Positions 23,671 to 33,308 of a stretch of DNA of 64,000 bases are shown here, piece after piece (within the stretch, counting starts at the first letter, position 1; each line of letters starts with the position of its first letter). The notes beneath the pieces are model-generated. The model was not told the origin of the DNA. It did no database searches and was given only the letters and a program-made list of their open reading frames with translations. This DNA comes from Selaginella moellendorffii (Eukaryota; Streptophyta; Lycopodiopsida; Selaginellales; Selaginellaceae): positions 1,393,039 to 1,457,038 of the forward strand of contig NW_003314272.1 of the NCBI RefSeq assembly GCF_000143415.4. Reading direction: 5' to 3'. Both the position numbers and the translations under genes were made by a program.

Positions 23671-24467
23671 CGCCGATAAGTATGACCAACTTCATCACAC
23701 GCCCAGCAACGAACGTCACGGCCACGACCACGTCCTCGCACTTGTCCTTGGACTCGAGTAGCAGCAGCATCAACCTCCATGGGAACAAGACCATCACTTA
23801 TAGGAAGTGGAGCTGAAGGACATGTAGCAAGAAGTGGAAGAGGCAACGTCTCATAACGTTGTGCCAAGCGAAGAGCATCGTCAAGAGTGGCAGGAGCAAG
23901 TGCATGCACAAGTCCGACAAGATCTTGACGAAGTGCTGGCCACAACATTCCTAGCTTGATCCGCTCCGACATATTTGGCTCCGCACGAAGCAAAAGACTT
24001 CGGAAACGAACGCCAAATTGCATCACCGACTCAGATGGCCCTTGGCGAAGACGATGCAATTGTTGAAAGGCATCATCACAATCTTCGGCGTGTCCGAAGG
24101 CGCGTTTGAAGACGTCCGGAAGAACACTCCAATCGCCACGAGTAGCTACGCTCAATCCATTGTACCACTACAATGCCGTCCCTTGAAGGCATGTGGGGAA
24201 CTCACACAAACGTCGAGCATCATCCCAAGAATGATATGTGGCAATCACCATGAAGTGATCGAACCAATGGTACACATCATCCCCAGGATTCCCACGAAAG
24301 AACTCCGGCCGAACGCGAGGATTGGCACCAAAAGCAGGAGGAGTTGTACCATGTGCCGTGAACGCCACCATCAACTGAGTTTGGTTGTTCAATTGCAAGC
24401 GCATAGCATCAAGCAATTGAACCAACTGCTGCTCTAGAGTCAAAGGAGGAGATTGCGGATCGGCCAT
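23535..24467 (-). pseudogene. Ty3 element 2 gag, one stop
   Basis: Starts at an ATG encoding MADPQSPPLTLEQQL. It runs through the capsid-like region to the CCHC knuckle CWACDEVGHTYRRC and ends at 23535. One premature stop near 24168 replaces the Gln of ALQWYNG seen in element 1. The pol frame overlaps the end by at least 130 nt in the -1 phase, so Gag-Pol was presumably made by -1 frameshifting. No slippery heptamer could be identified with confidence. Confidence 0.87.
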
Positions 24468-24700
24468 GAAAATGAATGAGAAAGAAAGAGCAAAAGAAGA
24501 GAAATGACAAAAAGCTAGAAAGAAATGGTAGATCTAGACAATGCAAAAAGCTAGATCTAAACCAAAATCCTGAAAGGAAAGAACAAAAGAAAGGAAATGG
24601 AAAAAACTAGATCTAGACAATGCAAAAGCTAGATCTAAACCGAAATCCCAAATCCAAGCACTCCCCAGGGACAATCAAAAGTGCCCCTCATCTCCACCAA

Positions 24701-24874
24701 TGTGAGTGCATGGAATATGGAAAGGGAATACAGAAATGTGCATATCAATTAGCCCAAAAACCCTAGCTTATATACAGGAGCGAGTGGTTCGGATTGAAAC
24801 CAATCCGACGGCTACCAAAATCCACTACGCTAATATTAGTATACGGCATCGTAGCCGTACACTTGGCCCTCACA
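24701..24874 (-). repeat. Ty3 element 2, 5' LTR
   Basis: 174 bp, TGTGAG...CTCACA. A minus-strand TATATAAG box lies at about 24778-24785. The inner flank on the minus strand reads TTGGTGGAGATGAGGGG, the presumed primer-binding region. Confidence 0.9.
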
Positions 24875-25084
24875 GTTCTAAATTATTTTTGATAATTTTT
24901 TGTATTTATATACTTAAATATTCTAAAAATCTTCCAAATTAGCATCATCCTTAAAACTTTTTCTTCCTTTCTGATGGAGTGAATGGTTTTTCCCTCTTTT
25001 TTTCTGTGTAGGGAAGTTTATGGCAAGCTTGTCTCAAATTCTGTGCTTGAGAGCCATTACCCAAGTTGCAAGGAGCAGCACCTC

Positions 25085-25799
25085 CACCAATTGAGGGGAC
25101 AAAAGCTGCTGATATTCTGCTTGAAGTTGCTAAGGGAAGCTATATCTTGAGTGAAAAAAGAGAAGCAAAAGCATCCTAGCTATGCCATGTTTGAGGAGGT
25201 GATGTCGAGCTTTCGGAGTCTCATGGATCCCCCACTACTCGCTATATGATTTGTTTAACATTTCTGGATTCTTTAGTGGAGGAGGCCTCTTTGTGATCTG
25301 CCAAATCCATCCCAAGTCTCGAGAAATATCAGTTGCTCTGGAGAGGGACAGTTTTCTTGAATCTCCAGATGTTGTAGCATTTGTCAACGCAGTGGCTGAT
25401 CATGTTCTCTTCTCCTTCCGACACGAAATGAAAATCAAGTGCTTCCACAACTATCTCTGTGTCATCTTTTGCCACAGCCCAAATAATGCAAGCTTTCAAG
25501 AGGCTGTCGACAAAGTATGCAAAATGATCCAGGAGACCGAAGCCAAGATCCTTTAACTCCAAAAGAAGCTGATGAAGATGGGCGAGGAAACTGGCCTGGT
25601 GGACTATGCAACATGGTATCCTTGTTTTACATCTGGACACCTCTGCTGGGTGTATGTCACAGGACGCTACCATGGGCTTGACAATCCGCTGCTGAACGGT
25701 GAACCATTCCATGGGACTTGGTTTCTACATCCAGAAGCCACCTTCATTCTACCATTCGGATCCAAATGTGGATTTATTAAAACCAATTATTTGATGTGA
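25085..25799 (+). pseudogene. Uncharacterised gene U1, copy 1 (decayed)
   Basis: Plus-strand copy of the protein that is open at 58828-59658. Recognisable segments are ADILLEVAKGSY, FVNAVADHVLFSFRHEMK, FCHSPNNASFQEAVDKVC and the C-terminal GRYHGLDNPLLNGEPFHG. It is broken in several ways. A stretch of about 66 bp is lost between two GGGGACAAAAG repeats at the 5' end. There is an extra A in the SEKEKQ codons, deletions around the FARYMICL and EGAGGIMCEF segments, and a stop replacing Gln after TEAKIL. I do not recognise the family. Confidence 0.75.
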
Positions 25800-25895
25800 A
25801 TCGTTTTAATGTTATAATAAACAAGAATGTGTGTGTATGTAGGATTAAATCACTTGTAATATTCTTTCATAACTTTTCGAGTATATTAGTTCACT

Positions 25896-26095
25896 TTAGT
25901 GGATCAGTATTAACACCTTATCCCAACCGATGATCTCCACGTTTCCAATGCTCTCAACTTTCATAAAAGTCTTGGTGGTCAACGCTGGAAAGATCTCGTC
26001 ACTTCCGCTGGCATAAGTTGTCGGCCATAGATGTGGAACTGCCATGTTTGTAGGTGCTGGAGCTGCTGAAACAGCTCGGTAGATCACAGATGTCT
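25896..26095 (-). other. Orphan exon-like open frame, copy 1
   Basis: The minus strand is open for about 63 codons (IYRAVSAAPAPTNMAVPH..., ending WDKVLILIH and a stop) and is preceded by a CAAGCAG acceptor-like sequence. The same frame is open at 58537-58728 with one difference. The copy in the other arm (about 39650-39790) has an internal deletion. It could be the last exon of a gene whose upstream exons I cannot find. The family is unrecognised. Confidence 0.35.
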
Positions 26096-26444
26096 GCTTG
26101 GAAATATTTGATCGGGTGAGCCTTTTTTTGGTTTTTCAACTTTGGTGAGTCAGATCATTGGATCCCGCCCATATCAGAAAAAGTAGAAACAAAGAAATGG
26201 AAATGAATATGTTTGTTCAGCAGTAGTGGTTGTCCCTTTGCTTCGATAGCATGGGCTCTCCTGAGAACGTTGGGAAGGCTTGCTCGAGCCAATGCGCTCC
26301 AGGCATGGGATACCACGTTATCGGGGAGAGCTTGAGAGTGTATAGAGTCATCACATTTTCTGGCGATTTAATATACTAGCCCAGCACTATTAGGCTTTCT
26401 GATATCATCGTGCTCAAGCTCTCGGGTAACAGCCATCTGGAGCC

Positions 26445-26603
26445 ATGGCAAACATCTACTCGAGCGTCGAGAGGCTGGTGGCCAAGGAGCTGCTCACGAA
26501 TCTACGGCTCCACCGTCTTCCACTGGTGATGCAACAACTCAAAATGTTAAAGGTGGATCGGGAGCCACGAGCTACTTTCGCGATGGAAGGCGATGAAAGT
26601 TGA
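26445..26603 (+). CDS. Short conserved ORF, 52 residues, copy 1
   Basis: ATG-initiated frame (MANIYSSVERLVAKELLTN..., ending EGDES). It is preserved at full length at 39133-39291 and 58012-58170 even though the third copy has diverged. The downstream sequence in another phase is open (AMKVENIGDLGNEK) up to a GGTAAGT donor-like site. It may therefore be the first exon of a longer gene or a short peptide gene. No function is recognised. Confidence 0.35.
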   Translation: MANIYSSVERLVAKELLTNLRLHRLPLVMQQLKMLKVDREPRATFAMEGDES

Positions 26604-27243
26604 GAACATCGGCGACCTCGGCAATGAAAAGATTGCTATCAGTCCGGCTCGGGTAAGTGGGTTTCGAAGAATGTTCTCATAGGCCGATCTCGTGATCACT
26701 TTCATTTTGTGTTTTCATCGTTTAGTTAGAACTTTGGCACTGAGCGAATCGGAAGTACTACAAATTTGAAAACGTAATCTAGCTTACAGCTAGCACATAT
26801 ATCATAGGCTCTTGGCTGTGGCTCTGAATCTCGCCGCTATATGACTATATGACGACGAGCAGCTTTGCTACGTTTAAGCTCGGGATCAAGAACTTACACA
26901 CCGGAAATTAGGGTTCTTCCGTGCGTATGCCGGCGGTCGCGAGGTGGCGGCAGGGAGAAGCTGCCGCGGCTGATTGCGCGCACGGAGCTCAATGGCGTGC
27001 TGGCAAGGGATTGTGCGATGCAGTTCCATGCCGAGCGGCATCTTGCCCCCAATCTCAGGTACCGCGATGGCGAAAAATGCCAGCTCCGTCGCGATTACCG
27101 AGCTTGAAGCGGTCCAGCGCCGGGAATGTCCTGGCGGAGATTGACCGGCAGAATGTGAGCGATCCAGCGCTGGGCTATGGATCGCTCCTCCGCCGGTGCT
27201 GCCGCCACAAATCCCTGGAAGAAGGTGGGAGAGTCCACAAGCA

Positions 27244-27302
27244 CATTGTCGAGAATAATCTCAGGTGAACAGCCTGTTCACCTGAGATTATTCTCGACAA
27301 TG
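27244..27302. repeat. Perfect 59-bp palindrome in the PPR pseudogene
   Basis: 29-bp arms around a single central base. The left arm starts CATTGTCGAG and ends GGTGAACAG. It interrupts the PPR frame after HKHIVENN. The corresponding place in the right arm is the 100-N gap. Confidence 0.95.
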
Positions 27303-27807
27303 AGGCAACTTGGTGGCACACATGTATGCCCGGAGTGGCAAGTTCCTGGATGCCAAGGCGGTGTTCGACTCCATCGCCAGCAAGAACGATAGGACTTATG
27401 CGATCATGATCGCGGCGTGCGTGAGGGAGGACCGCCCCTTGCAAGCGCTGGAGCTCTGGGGGGAGATGGAGGAGCGAGACAAGTTCATCGTGACGAGCTT
27501 GGTGCCACCTCCAGGCGCTCGAGGAGGAGCGGCGGCTCCGGGAGGAATCGCGGGGATTCGACACGAACGTTGTCGTCCAGAACGCGCTGGTGACAATGTA
27601 TGGGAAGTGTGGGAGTCCGGTGGAAGCTCGGAAGGTCTTCGACTCCATGACGGCTAGGAACGTGATCTCCTGGACTTCGATGATCGCGGCCTACGCTCAG
27701 CACGGGAATCCACAGGAGGCTCTCAACCTTTTCAAGAGGATGGACGTTGAGCCGAGTGGTGTGAGCTGCTCCAGTGCTCTCAATGCCTGCGCACTGCTGG
27801 GAGCTTT

Positions 27808-27888
27808 GGACGAAGGCATTGAGAGCCTTCGTCCTCTCGATGACGAAGAGATGATTCAACTCGGATGAATAGATTCATCACCGAGTTG
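27808..27888. repeat. Nested inverted repeats in the PPR pseudogene
   Basis: GGACGAAGGC (27808-27817) pairs with GCCTTCGTCC (27825-27834). CAACTCGG (27857-27864) with following ATGAAT pairs with ATTCAT and CCGAGTTG (27881-27888). About 50 bp of self-derived sequence is inserted between DEG and IHHRVVEA of the PPR frame. Confidence 0.85.
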
Positions 27889-29174
27889 TGGAAGCCAATC
27901 TCGCGTCCCCGCAGATGGAGACTTCCTTGCTCAGCATGTACGCGAGGTGTGGAAGCCTGGACGACGCGAAGCGCGTGTTTAACAGGATGAAGACGAGAGA
28001 CGCCTTCTCTTGCAATGCGATGATCGCCGCCTTCACACAGCACGGTCATAAGAAACAGGCACAGTCAGGATTTACAGGAAGATGGAGCAGGAGGGTATTC
28101 CAGACGACGGAATCACGTTCGTGAGCGTCCTGGTTGCTTGCAGCCATACTTCACTCGTGGCTGATTGTCGAGATTTCCTCCAGTCTTTGTGATGGACCAC
28201 GGGGTGGTACCATTGGTGGAGCACTACCTTTGCATGGTGGACGTTCCGGGCCGCTCGGGAAGACTGGGAGACGCCGAAGAGCTGGTGGAAACTATGCCAT
28301 ATCAAGCAGATGCAGGGGCCTGGATGACTTTACTGTCGGGTTGCAAGCGCCACGGTGACTTGGATCGTGGCGAGAGAGCCGCCAGGAAAGTTTTCGAGCT
28401 AGCACCGGCAGAAACTCTCCCTTACGTCTTCCTCTCCAACATGTACGCGGCTGCCAAGCGATTTGACGACGCTCGAAGAGTCCGGAAGGAGATGAAGGAG
28501 CGCAGAGTGACGAGGCCAGTGGCAGTAAGCTGCATCGAGATTGACAGCGAGCTACACATGTTTACGAGTGGTGGTAGAGACGAGCAGCAGGAGGGTCACG
28601 ACGGCCGGACGATGGAGAGGGTCCGGTCCCTGCTGCTGGAACTTTTAGAGCCCATGAAGCAAGCTGGATACGTCCCCGACACGAGGGAAGTTTACTTGGA
28701 GCAGCAGGGTGGCACAAGCGAGGAGGAGAAACAACGTAGCCTGTGCTTCCACAGCGAAAGGCTTGCCATCGCCTACGGACTGATCGCTGCCAAAGATCCA
28801 GACGATTCTCGTCCGCTGAGAGTCGTCAACAGCCACCGGGTGGGCTCCACTCTGCGATCAAACTCCTCTCAGATATCACTTAGAGGAGGATTTTTGTGAG
28901 AGATGGGAGCCGGTTCCACCACTTTGAGAAGGGAGCCTGCTCGTGTGGGGATCACTGGTGAAGTTACGTTTCTTTTGTTTCACCATATGTCCACGTGGTG
29001 GGCACAGTTGGCGGGGGACAAAGTCAGAACAAGAAAATCGCGCCGCATAAAGGTACGTCGCAAAGTCAAAAGTTCCTATACTTTCGTGTCTTTGTGGCGC
29101 ACCTTGACTGACTGATGGATTGCAGGGCTCTCCATCAAAATCTGGAAGAGGAGTGAAGTAGTAACAAGTTGCAG

Positions 29175-31631
29175 ATGATGGAACTCATGATCTGGCTGAT
29201 CCTGTTGAGCACGCTTGGATCCTCTACAGCGTCACTCAACGCACACAAAGCTGGGGTCTTGGTTGCATTGAAAAGGAGCCTCCTGGGACTGGGAAACACC
29301 TCAGACTGGACTGTGGAAAACTCCGATCGAGCATGCACCGACTGGAAGGGAGTGATTTGCAACAGTGACGATTCAGAGGTGGTGGAGCTTCATCTGGCAG
29401 GAAATGGATTCACAGGTGAGATCTCGTCGCCGGCACTCGGGCAGCTGACGAGTTTGCGAGTCTTGGACGTGAGCAAAAACCGGCTGGTCGGATCTCTTCC
29501 TGCGGAGCTCGGGCTGCTGCAAAGCTTGCAAGCTTTGGACGTCTCAGGTAACAGACTGACTGGGAGCTTGCCTCGGGATCTCGGCAACTGCAGCGCTCTT
29601 CGTTTTCTCAACGCCCAGCAAAACCAGCTTCAAGGTCCAATACCGCCCCAGCTAGGAGCGCTCCAGAGGTTGGAGATACTCGTCCTGGACAACAACCGCT
29701 TGTCAGGTTCTCTTCCTCCGTCCCTTGCGAACTGCTCGAAGCTCCAGGAGATTTGGCTGACGAGCAATGGTGTTGAAGGGGAGATTCCTCAGGAAGTTGG
29801 GTTTATGCAAGAGCTGCGAGTATTCTTCGTGGAGAGAAACCGGCTGGAAGGGCTCATTCCACCAGCTTTTGCAAACTGCTCGTCTCTCGAGCTCTTGGCG
29901 CTCGGGGAGAATTCTCTGGGCGGGAGGATACCAGATGAGCTTGGACGGCTCGAAAACTTGGTGGCGCTCTCACTGTATAGCTTGCAGTGGCTGGAGGGGC
30001 CAATTCCTCCTGAGATCGGCAACAACAGCAAGCTCGAGTGGTTTGATATCAATGGAAACTCGCTCATGCATGGCTCGATTCCAGTGTCGCTGCTTCAGCT
30101 CCCGCACTTGGCCACCTTGCAACTCTTTGGTTTCAACAACACCTCGGATCGTCCGGTCCCGGAGCAGCTCTGGAACATGACTCAGCTCGAGTTTCTGGGA
30201 ATCGGGAGGACAAACAGCCGAGGGATCCTGTCACCGATCGTCGGAAACTTGACAAGGCTTCGGTCGCTGAGACTCAACGGGAACCGCTTTGAAGGAAGCG
30301 TTCCGGACGAGCTGTCCAAGTGTCCCAGGATGGAGACGCTGATCCTCTCCAACAACAGACTCCTGGGAGGCGTTCCTCGATCGCTTGGCACGCTTGAGCG
30401 TCTCAGAGTTTTGATGCTCGGTGGAAACAAGCTCTCCGGAGCAATACCAGAGGAGCTCGGGAACTGCACCAACCTGGAAGAGCTGGTCCTCGAGAGGAAC
30501 TTCTTCCATGGAGCAATACCCGAGTCCATCGCCAGGATGGCAAAGCTTCGGAGTTTGCTCCTCTACGGAAACCAGCTCTCCGGAGTGATTCCAGCTCCAG
30601 CTTCGCCAGAGATAATCGACATGAGGCTGCACGGCAACAGCTTATCAGGCTCCATCCCTCCCTCCGTTGGCAACCTTTCCAAGCTTTCCATACTCTATCT
30701 CTCCAACAACAAGCTGGACGGCTCCATCCCGGCCACTCTCGGACAGCTTCGACGATTGTCACAGGTGGACTTGTCCGAGAACCAGCTCACGGGTGGTATT
30801 CCTGGCAGCCTCGCAAGCTGTGACTCCTTGCAGCTACTGGATCTATCCTCCAACCTCCTGAGTGGAGAGATTCCGGCGTCCATCGGTGAATGGACCGGCT
30901 TCCAGACCGCGGACAAGAACCAGGCTCTCAAAATATCGCCCATGACACCGTCGGGAGTGTTTCTGGAGAACTCCACCGATGCATACAGAAGAACTGTGTC
31001 CAAGGATATGGCTGCCTCCTTGGATGGACACACGTACCAGCAATACGCAAGGGAGTTGGAGGTGCCAGGGGTGCTCGACTTGTCGGCGAACCAGCTCACC
31101 GGTGAGATTCCCGCAAGCTTGGGAAAGCTGGCTGGAGTCCGGGAGCTCAACTTGTCACACAACCGGCTGTCTGGAGGCATTCCATGGACTCTGGGAGAGA
31201 TGACGTCCATGGCAGTGCTGGATCTCTCTTTCAACCGGATCAACGGGACGATACCAGGGGGACTGGCGAGGCTTCACTTGCTCAAGGATCTGAGGGTCGT
31301 GTTTAATGACTTGGAAGGCAGGATTCCAGAGACTCTGTTGTTTGGCGCGTCGAGCTACGAGGGAAATCCAGGACTGTGCGGGGAGCCTCTCTCGCGGCCG
31401 TGCGAAGGAGATGGCCTCGTGGACGTGGGCGATGGTGCAACTTGGTGGAAGGAGAACGTCTCCAATGGTGCGTTTGTAGTGGGATTTCTTGTTGTGGAGC
31501 GCCATCTTTTTACTTGTTTGCCAACCAAGAGGCCAAAGAAGAAGCGAAACAAGAAGATGGCGGTGGTGGTCAGCCTGGTCAATTCAGTGGAGGAGGTCAC
31601 CGCAGGGGTCAGCGAGGTCAGCCTTCACTAG
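29175..31631 (+). CDS. LRR receptor-like protein without kinase
   Basis: Extracellular LRR protein of about 818 residues. It has a signal peptide at the N-terminus (about residues 1-20, WLILLSTLGSSTAS), a plant LRR N-cap (HKAGVLVALKRSLLG, then CTDWKGVIC) and about twenty 24-residue LRRs with the LxxLxxLxLxxNxLxGxIP pattern. A non-LRR island starting near FQTADKNQALKI is followed by the last repeats and the cap NPGLCGEPLSRPC. A weak hydrophobic stretch (NGAFVVGFLVV) and a basic tail (KRPKKKRNKK) close the protein; no kinase domain follows. The island and cap resemble PSKR/BRI1-type receptors. Either it is a receptor-like protein, or the kinase was lost when a Cys-rich gene fragment was joined immediately downstream. 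The first ATG is at 29175 and a second at 29178; a single exon is seen. Confidence 0.8.
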   Translation: MMELMIWLILLSTLGSSTASLNAHKAGVLVALKRSLLGLGNTSDWTVENSDRACTDWKGVICNSDDSEVVELHLAGNGFTGEISSPALGQLTSLRVLDVSKNRLVGSLPAELGLLQSLQALDVSGNRLTGSLPRDLGNCSALRFLNAQQNQLQGPIPPQLGALQRLEILVLDNNRLSGSLPPSLANCSKLQEIWLTSNGVEGEIPQEVGFMQELRVFFVERNRLEGLIPPAFANCSSLELLALGENSLGGRIPDELGRLENLVALSLYSLQWLEGPIPPEIGNNSKLEWFDINGNSLMHGSIPVSLLQLPHLATLQLFGFNNTSDRPVPEQLWNMTQLEFLGIGRTNSRGILSPIVGNLTRLRSLRLNGNRFEGSVPDELSKCPRMETLILSNNRLLGGVPRSLGTLERLRVLMLGGNKLSGAIPEELGNCTNLEELVLERNFFHGAIPESIARMAKLRSLLLYGNQLSGVIPAPASPEIIDMRLHGNSLSGSIPPSVGNLSKLSILYLSNNKLDGSIPATLGQLRRLSQVDLSENQLTGGIPGSLASCDSLQLLDLSSNLLSGEIPASIGEWTGFQTADKNQALKISPMTPSGVFLENSTDAYRRTVSKDMAASLDGHTYQQYARELEVPGVLDLSANQLTGEIPASLGKLAGVRELNLSHNRLSGGIPWTLGEMTSMAVLDLSFNRINGTIPGGLARLHLLKDLRVVFNDLEGRIPETLLFGASSYEGNPGLCGEPLSRPCEGDGLVDVGDGATWWKENVSNGAFVVGFLVVERHLFTCLPTKRPKKKRNKKMAVVVSLVNSVEEVTAGVSEVSLH

Positions 31632-31721
31632 TACTACAACCTTGATTTTTATGATACGGCTTTTAGGGTTGAAACACATGTTGCAAGGCAAATGGGCAAG
31701 TGCAATTTATTTCCAACTTCT

Positions 31722-32048
31722 TCAATGGAACTTGAAAGCCCGAATGAACCAGTTGCCTTGGCGAATGATCCAGCTGACCCAGCTGGTATTTTTCATAACA
31801 TACTGCACTCTACATCCCACTGTTGTGTAAGACACTGAAGCTGCAGAGCCACACCAGAAAGAAATAGAATTTATAGCTTCCAAAGTACAAAGCCTGCAAG
31901 CAACTTGATCGTTGTAAGTGAGAGCTCCAAACAACTCACCATGCTGGGTGGTGATATTGCTTGAGGTGCGGAGCATATCAGTCAAGGTTGCTCCAATAGC
32001 CCTGGTTGATGGATCCCAGACAGATAATTTTGCACAGGAGCATACCAC
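31722..32048 (-). pseudogene. Cys-rich secreted protein fragment, left arm
   Basis: The C-terminal two-thirds of the protein intact at 53996-54472 (VCSCAKLSVWDPS..., CRLCTLEA, WCGSAASVSY), ending FIRAFKFH. The signal peptide and first exon part are absent: upstream the sequence switches to an unrelated scrap. It is identical to the inverted copy at 34004-34330. Confidence 0.75.
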
Positions 32049-32314
32049 GTGTTGCTAGGGGAGGATACATCCTGCCGCTGCTACATTTTAAACCGGCTAA
32101 GAGCTGTTTGTTCCTAGATTACTACCTTAACTTTTGCAGTGTAAAAGTCCAGGCTCAATTCACTCTGATGGAACCGATAGACCTGGAGCACTTCATGCAG
32201 ATTGAATATGAGGTGCTTCAAGGCTCTGTTTTTGAGGAGCTTTCCGTTGCTTACGTACTGCTTGGAGCTATGCTGCCTAACAGTTCCTTTTTTACATTTA
32301 CTAATTCTTCTTAG
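32006..32314 (+). pseudogene. Uncharacterised gene U2, 3' fragment, left arm
   Basis: The plus strand encodes FLDYYLNFCSVKVQAQF, then DLEHFMQIEYEVLQGS and ends FFTFTNSS with a stop. The protein-like part starts near 32110. It recurs at 33738-34046 (-) and 57563-57769 (-). Beyond the stop a second frame (VDGVILVRETLLRGRKQW) looks like the next exon of the same gene. The family is not recognised. Confidence 0.4.
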
Positions 32315-32395
32315 GTTGATGGTGTGATCCTCGTCCGAGAAACACTATTAAGAGGAAGGAAACAGTGGGCGAATATTCTTTGGGATCTTTGCCAA

Positions 32396-33308
32396 AACGG
32401 AAAAATGTTTGGACTATACATAAAATGACATGCTTAATGTTATTGACTGAACCTTTAATTTTAATTTTCACCGGATATGACCTATTTTAGAAACTGCAAA
32501 TCTGAAGATCCGGGAAATCTTGTGATCTAAAGTGGATTGCATGCGATGGTTGCCAGCCTTTGGAACCGAGACCAAGGTTGTTGCGACACAGGAGATTTGA
32601 AAATTGTTCTACTGGAGGAAAATGAGTTACTGCTGAGCTGAGTTACCATTGGTTGGCTAATTGCGAATGATGGCAGGTGCCGATGCTATCCACTATGTAT
32701 GGAGGCCAGTGATCAAGAATAATGGGGCTGTGGACTACACTATCCTTCCTAGGACGCTGGCGCAACCAACTTTAGCAGCGTGCCATGGAACAATATCTAT
32801 GCCGGTACCAGTAAGCCGCACGAGTTTGTACTCTGCTTCCTCCTGGTGGAATCGAACTATGACCAGTTCGACTTCCAGAGCTACCGCAACAAGTCCTGTA
32901 TGGTAACAAAACAAGCTGTGAAAGCTTCGTTGCATATGCTTTTGTAGCTGCTCATACTTAAGGAACGAACAATGCAGGTATTGCTAGTGCAAAGCGTTGC
33001 TGCAGTACAATGTTCCCGTTCCGTGTCAGAGGAGGTGAAGATTCCCAAGGGTGTCGAGATTGTCAATGACATCGAGCAAAACGGTGAAGTGTGCGAAACT
33101 AACTTTTTTCATTCAGGGGAGGGAATGTGAACAAGAAGTGGAAGTTTGCCTTCTCAATCTGTCTTGTTTAAAGTGATCTATCTGTCTCTTCAATACACTT
33201 TCTGCTTTCTCTCTCCTGCAGTGAAGCCATTCATCTAAGCTCCTTAACCTTCACACTTCATGGTATATCCTTTGGAGCGATACATGGAAGATTAGCATCC
33301 AGCTAGCA
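32396..33308 (+). pseudogene. Palindrome spacer: uncharacterised gene U3 fragments
   Basis: The unique centre of the palindrome. Plus-strand scraps in shifting frames: DAIHYVWRPVIKNN with TILPRTL (about 32680-32760); IYAGTSKPHEFVLCFLLVESNYDQF (about 32790-32870, another phase); and VLLVQSVAAVQCSRS with EEVKIPKGVEIVNDIE (about 32975-33075). The same order is found reversed at 47356-48000 with independent indels. This looks like one intron-containing gene copied and decayed twice. The family is not recognised. Confidence 0.45.

Larger units (their letters stand above)
19865..24874 (-). mobile_element. Ty3-type LTR retrotransposon, element 2
   Basis: 5.0-kb element of the same family and orientation as element 1, complete end to end. 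The 174-bp LTRs (19865-20038 and 24701-24874) have TGTGAG/CTCACA termini. They are flanked by GTTC duplications (19861-19864, 24875-24878; GTTCT if one base is shared with the terminus). On the minus strand the order is 5' LTR, leader with tandem AGATCTA-containing repeats, gag, pol, GAGAGGAGGGGATGA polypurine tract, 3' LTR. The LTRs differ at about five positions by eye. Coding capacity is lost through stop codons only. Confidence 0.93.
26921..28961 (+). pseudogene. PPR protein, E/DYW class (broken), left copy
   Basis: PPR proteins of this class bind organellar RNA, usually to specify C-to-U editing, with the DYW domain as deaminase. Visible in pieces: N-terminal YGSLLRRCCRHKSLEEG; PPR repeats ([59 protein letters not shown]); the E region (AWMTLLSGCKRHGDLDRGE); and a DYW domain with the zinc-ligand HSE in CFHSERLAIAYGL. 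Past SHRVG the frame shifts, the CxxC segment is lost and a TAG follows, though RDGSRFHHFEKGACSCGDHW is still readable in another phase, ending at 28961. Further damage: fold-back insertions at 27244-27302 and about 27808-27888, and frameshifts near 27510 and 28060. The right-arm copy carries the same lesions wherever it is sequenced. Confidence 0.9.
26090..32395. repeat. Inner palindrome arm, left
   Basis: This block is repeated in inverse orientation at 33661-39655, with almost no base differences outside one diverged patch in the LRR gene. It contains the short ORF, the PPR pseudogene, the LRR gene, a Cys-rich gene fragment and the 3' scrap. At about 26090 identity drops sharply: on the outer side the copies differ at roughly a tenth of positions and by indels. 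Confidence 0.85.

Noticed and set aside
19865-24874. Possibility that element 2 is still able to make its proteins
   Set aside because: Five in-frame stops across gag and pol and an altered protease signature rule out autonomous activity.
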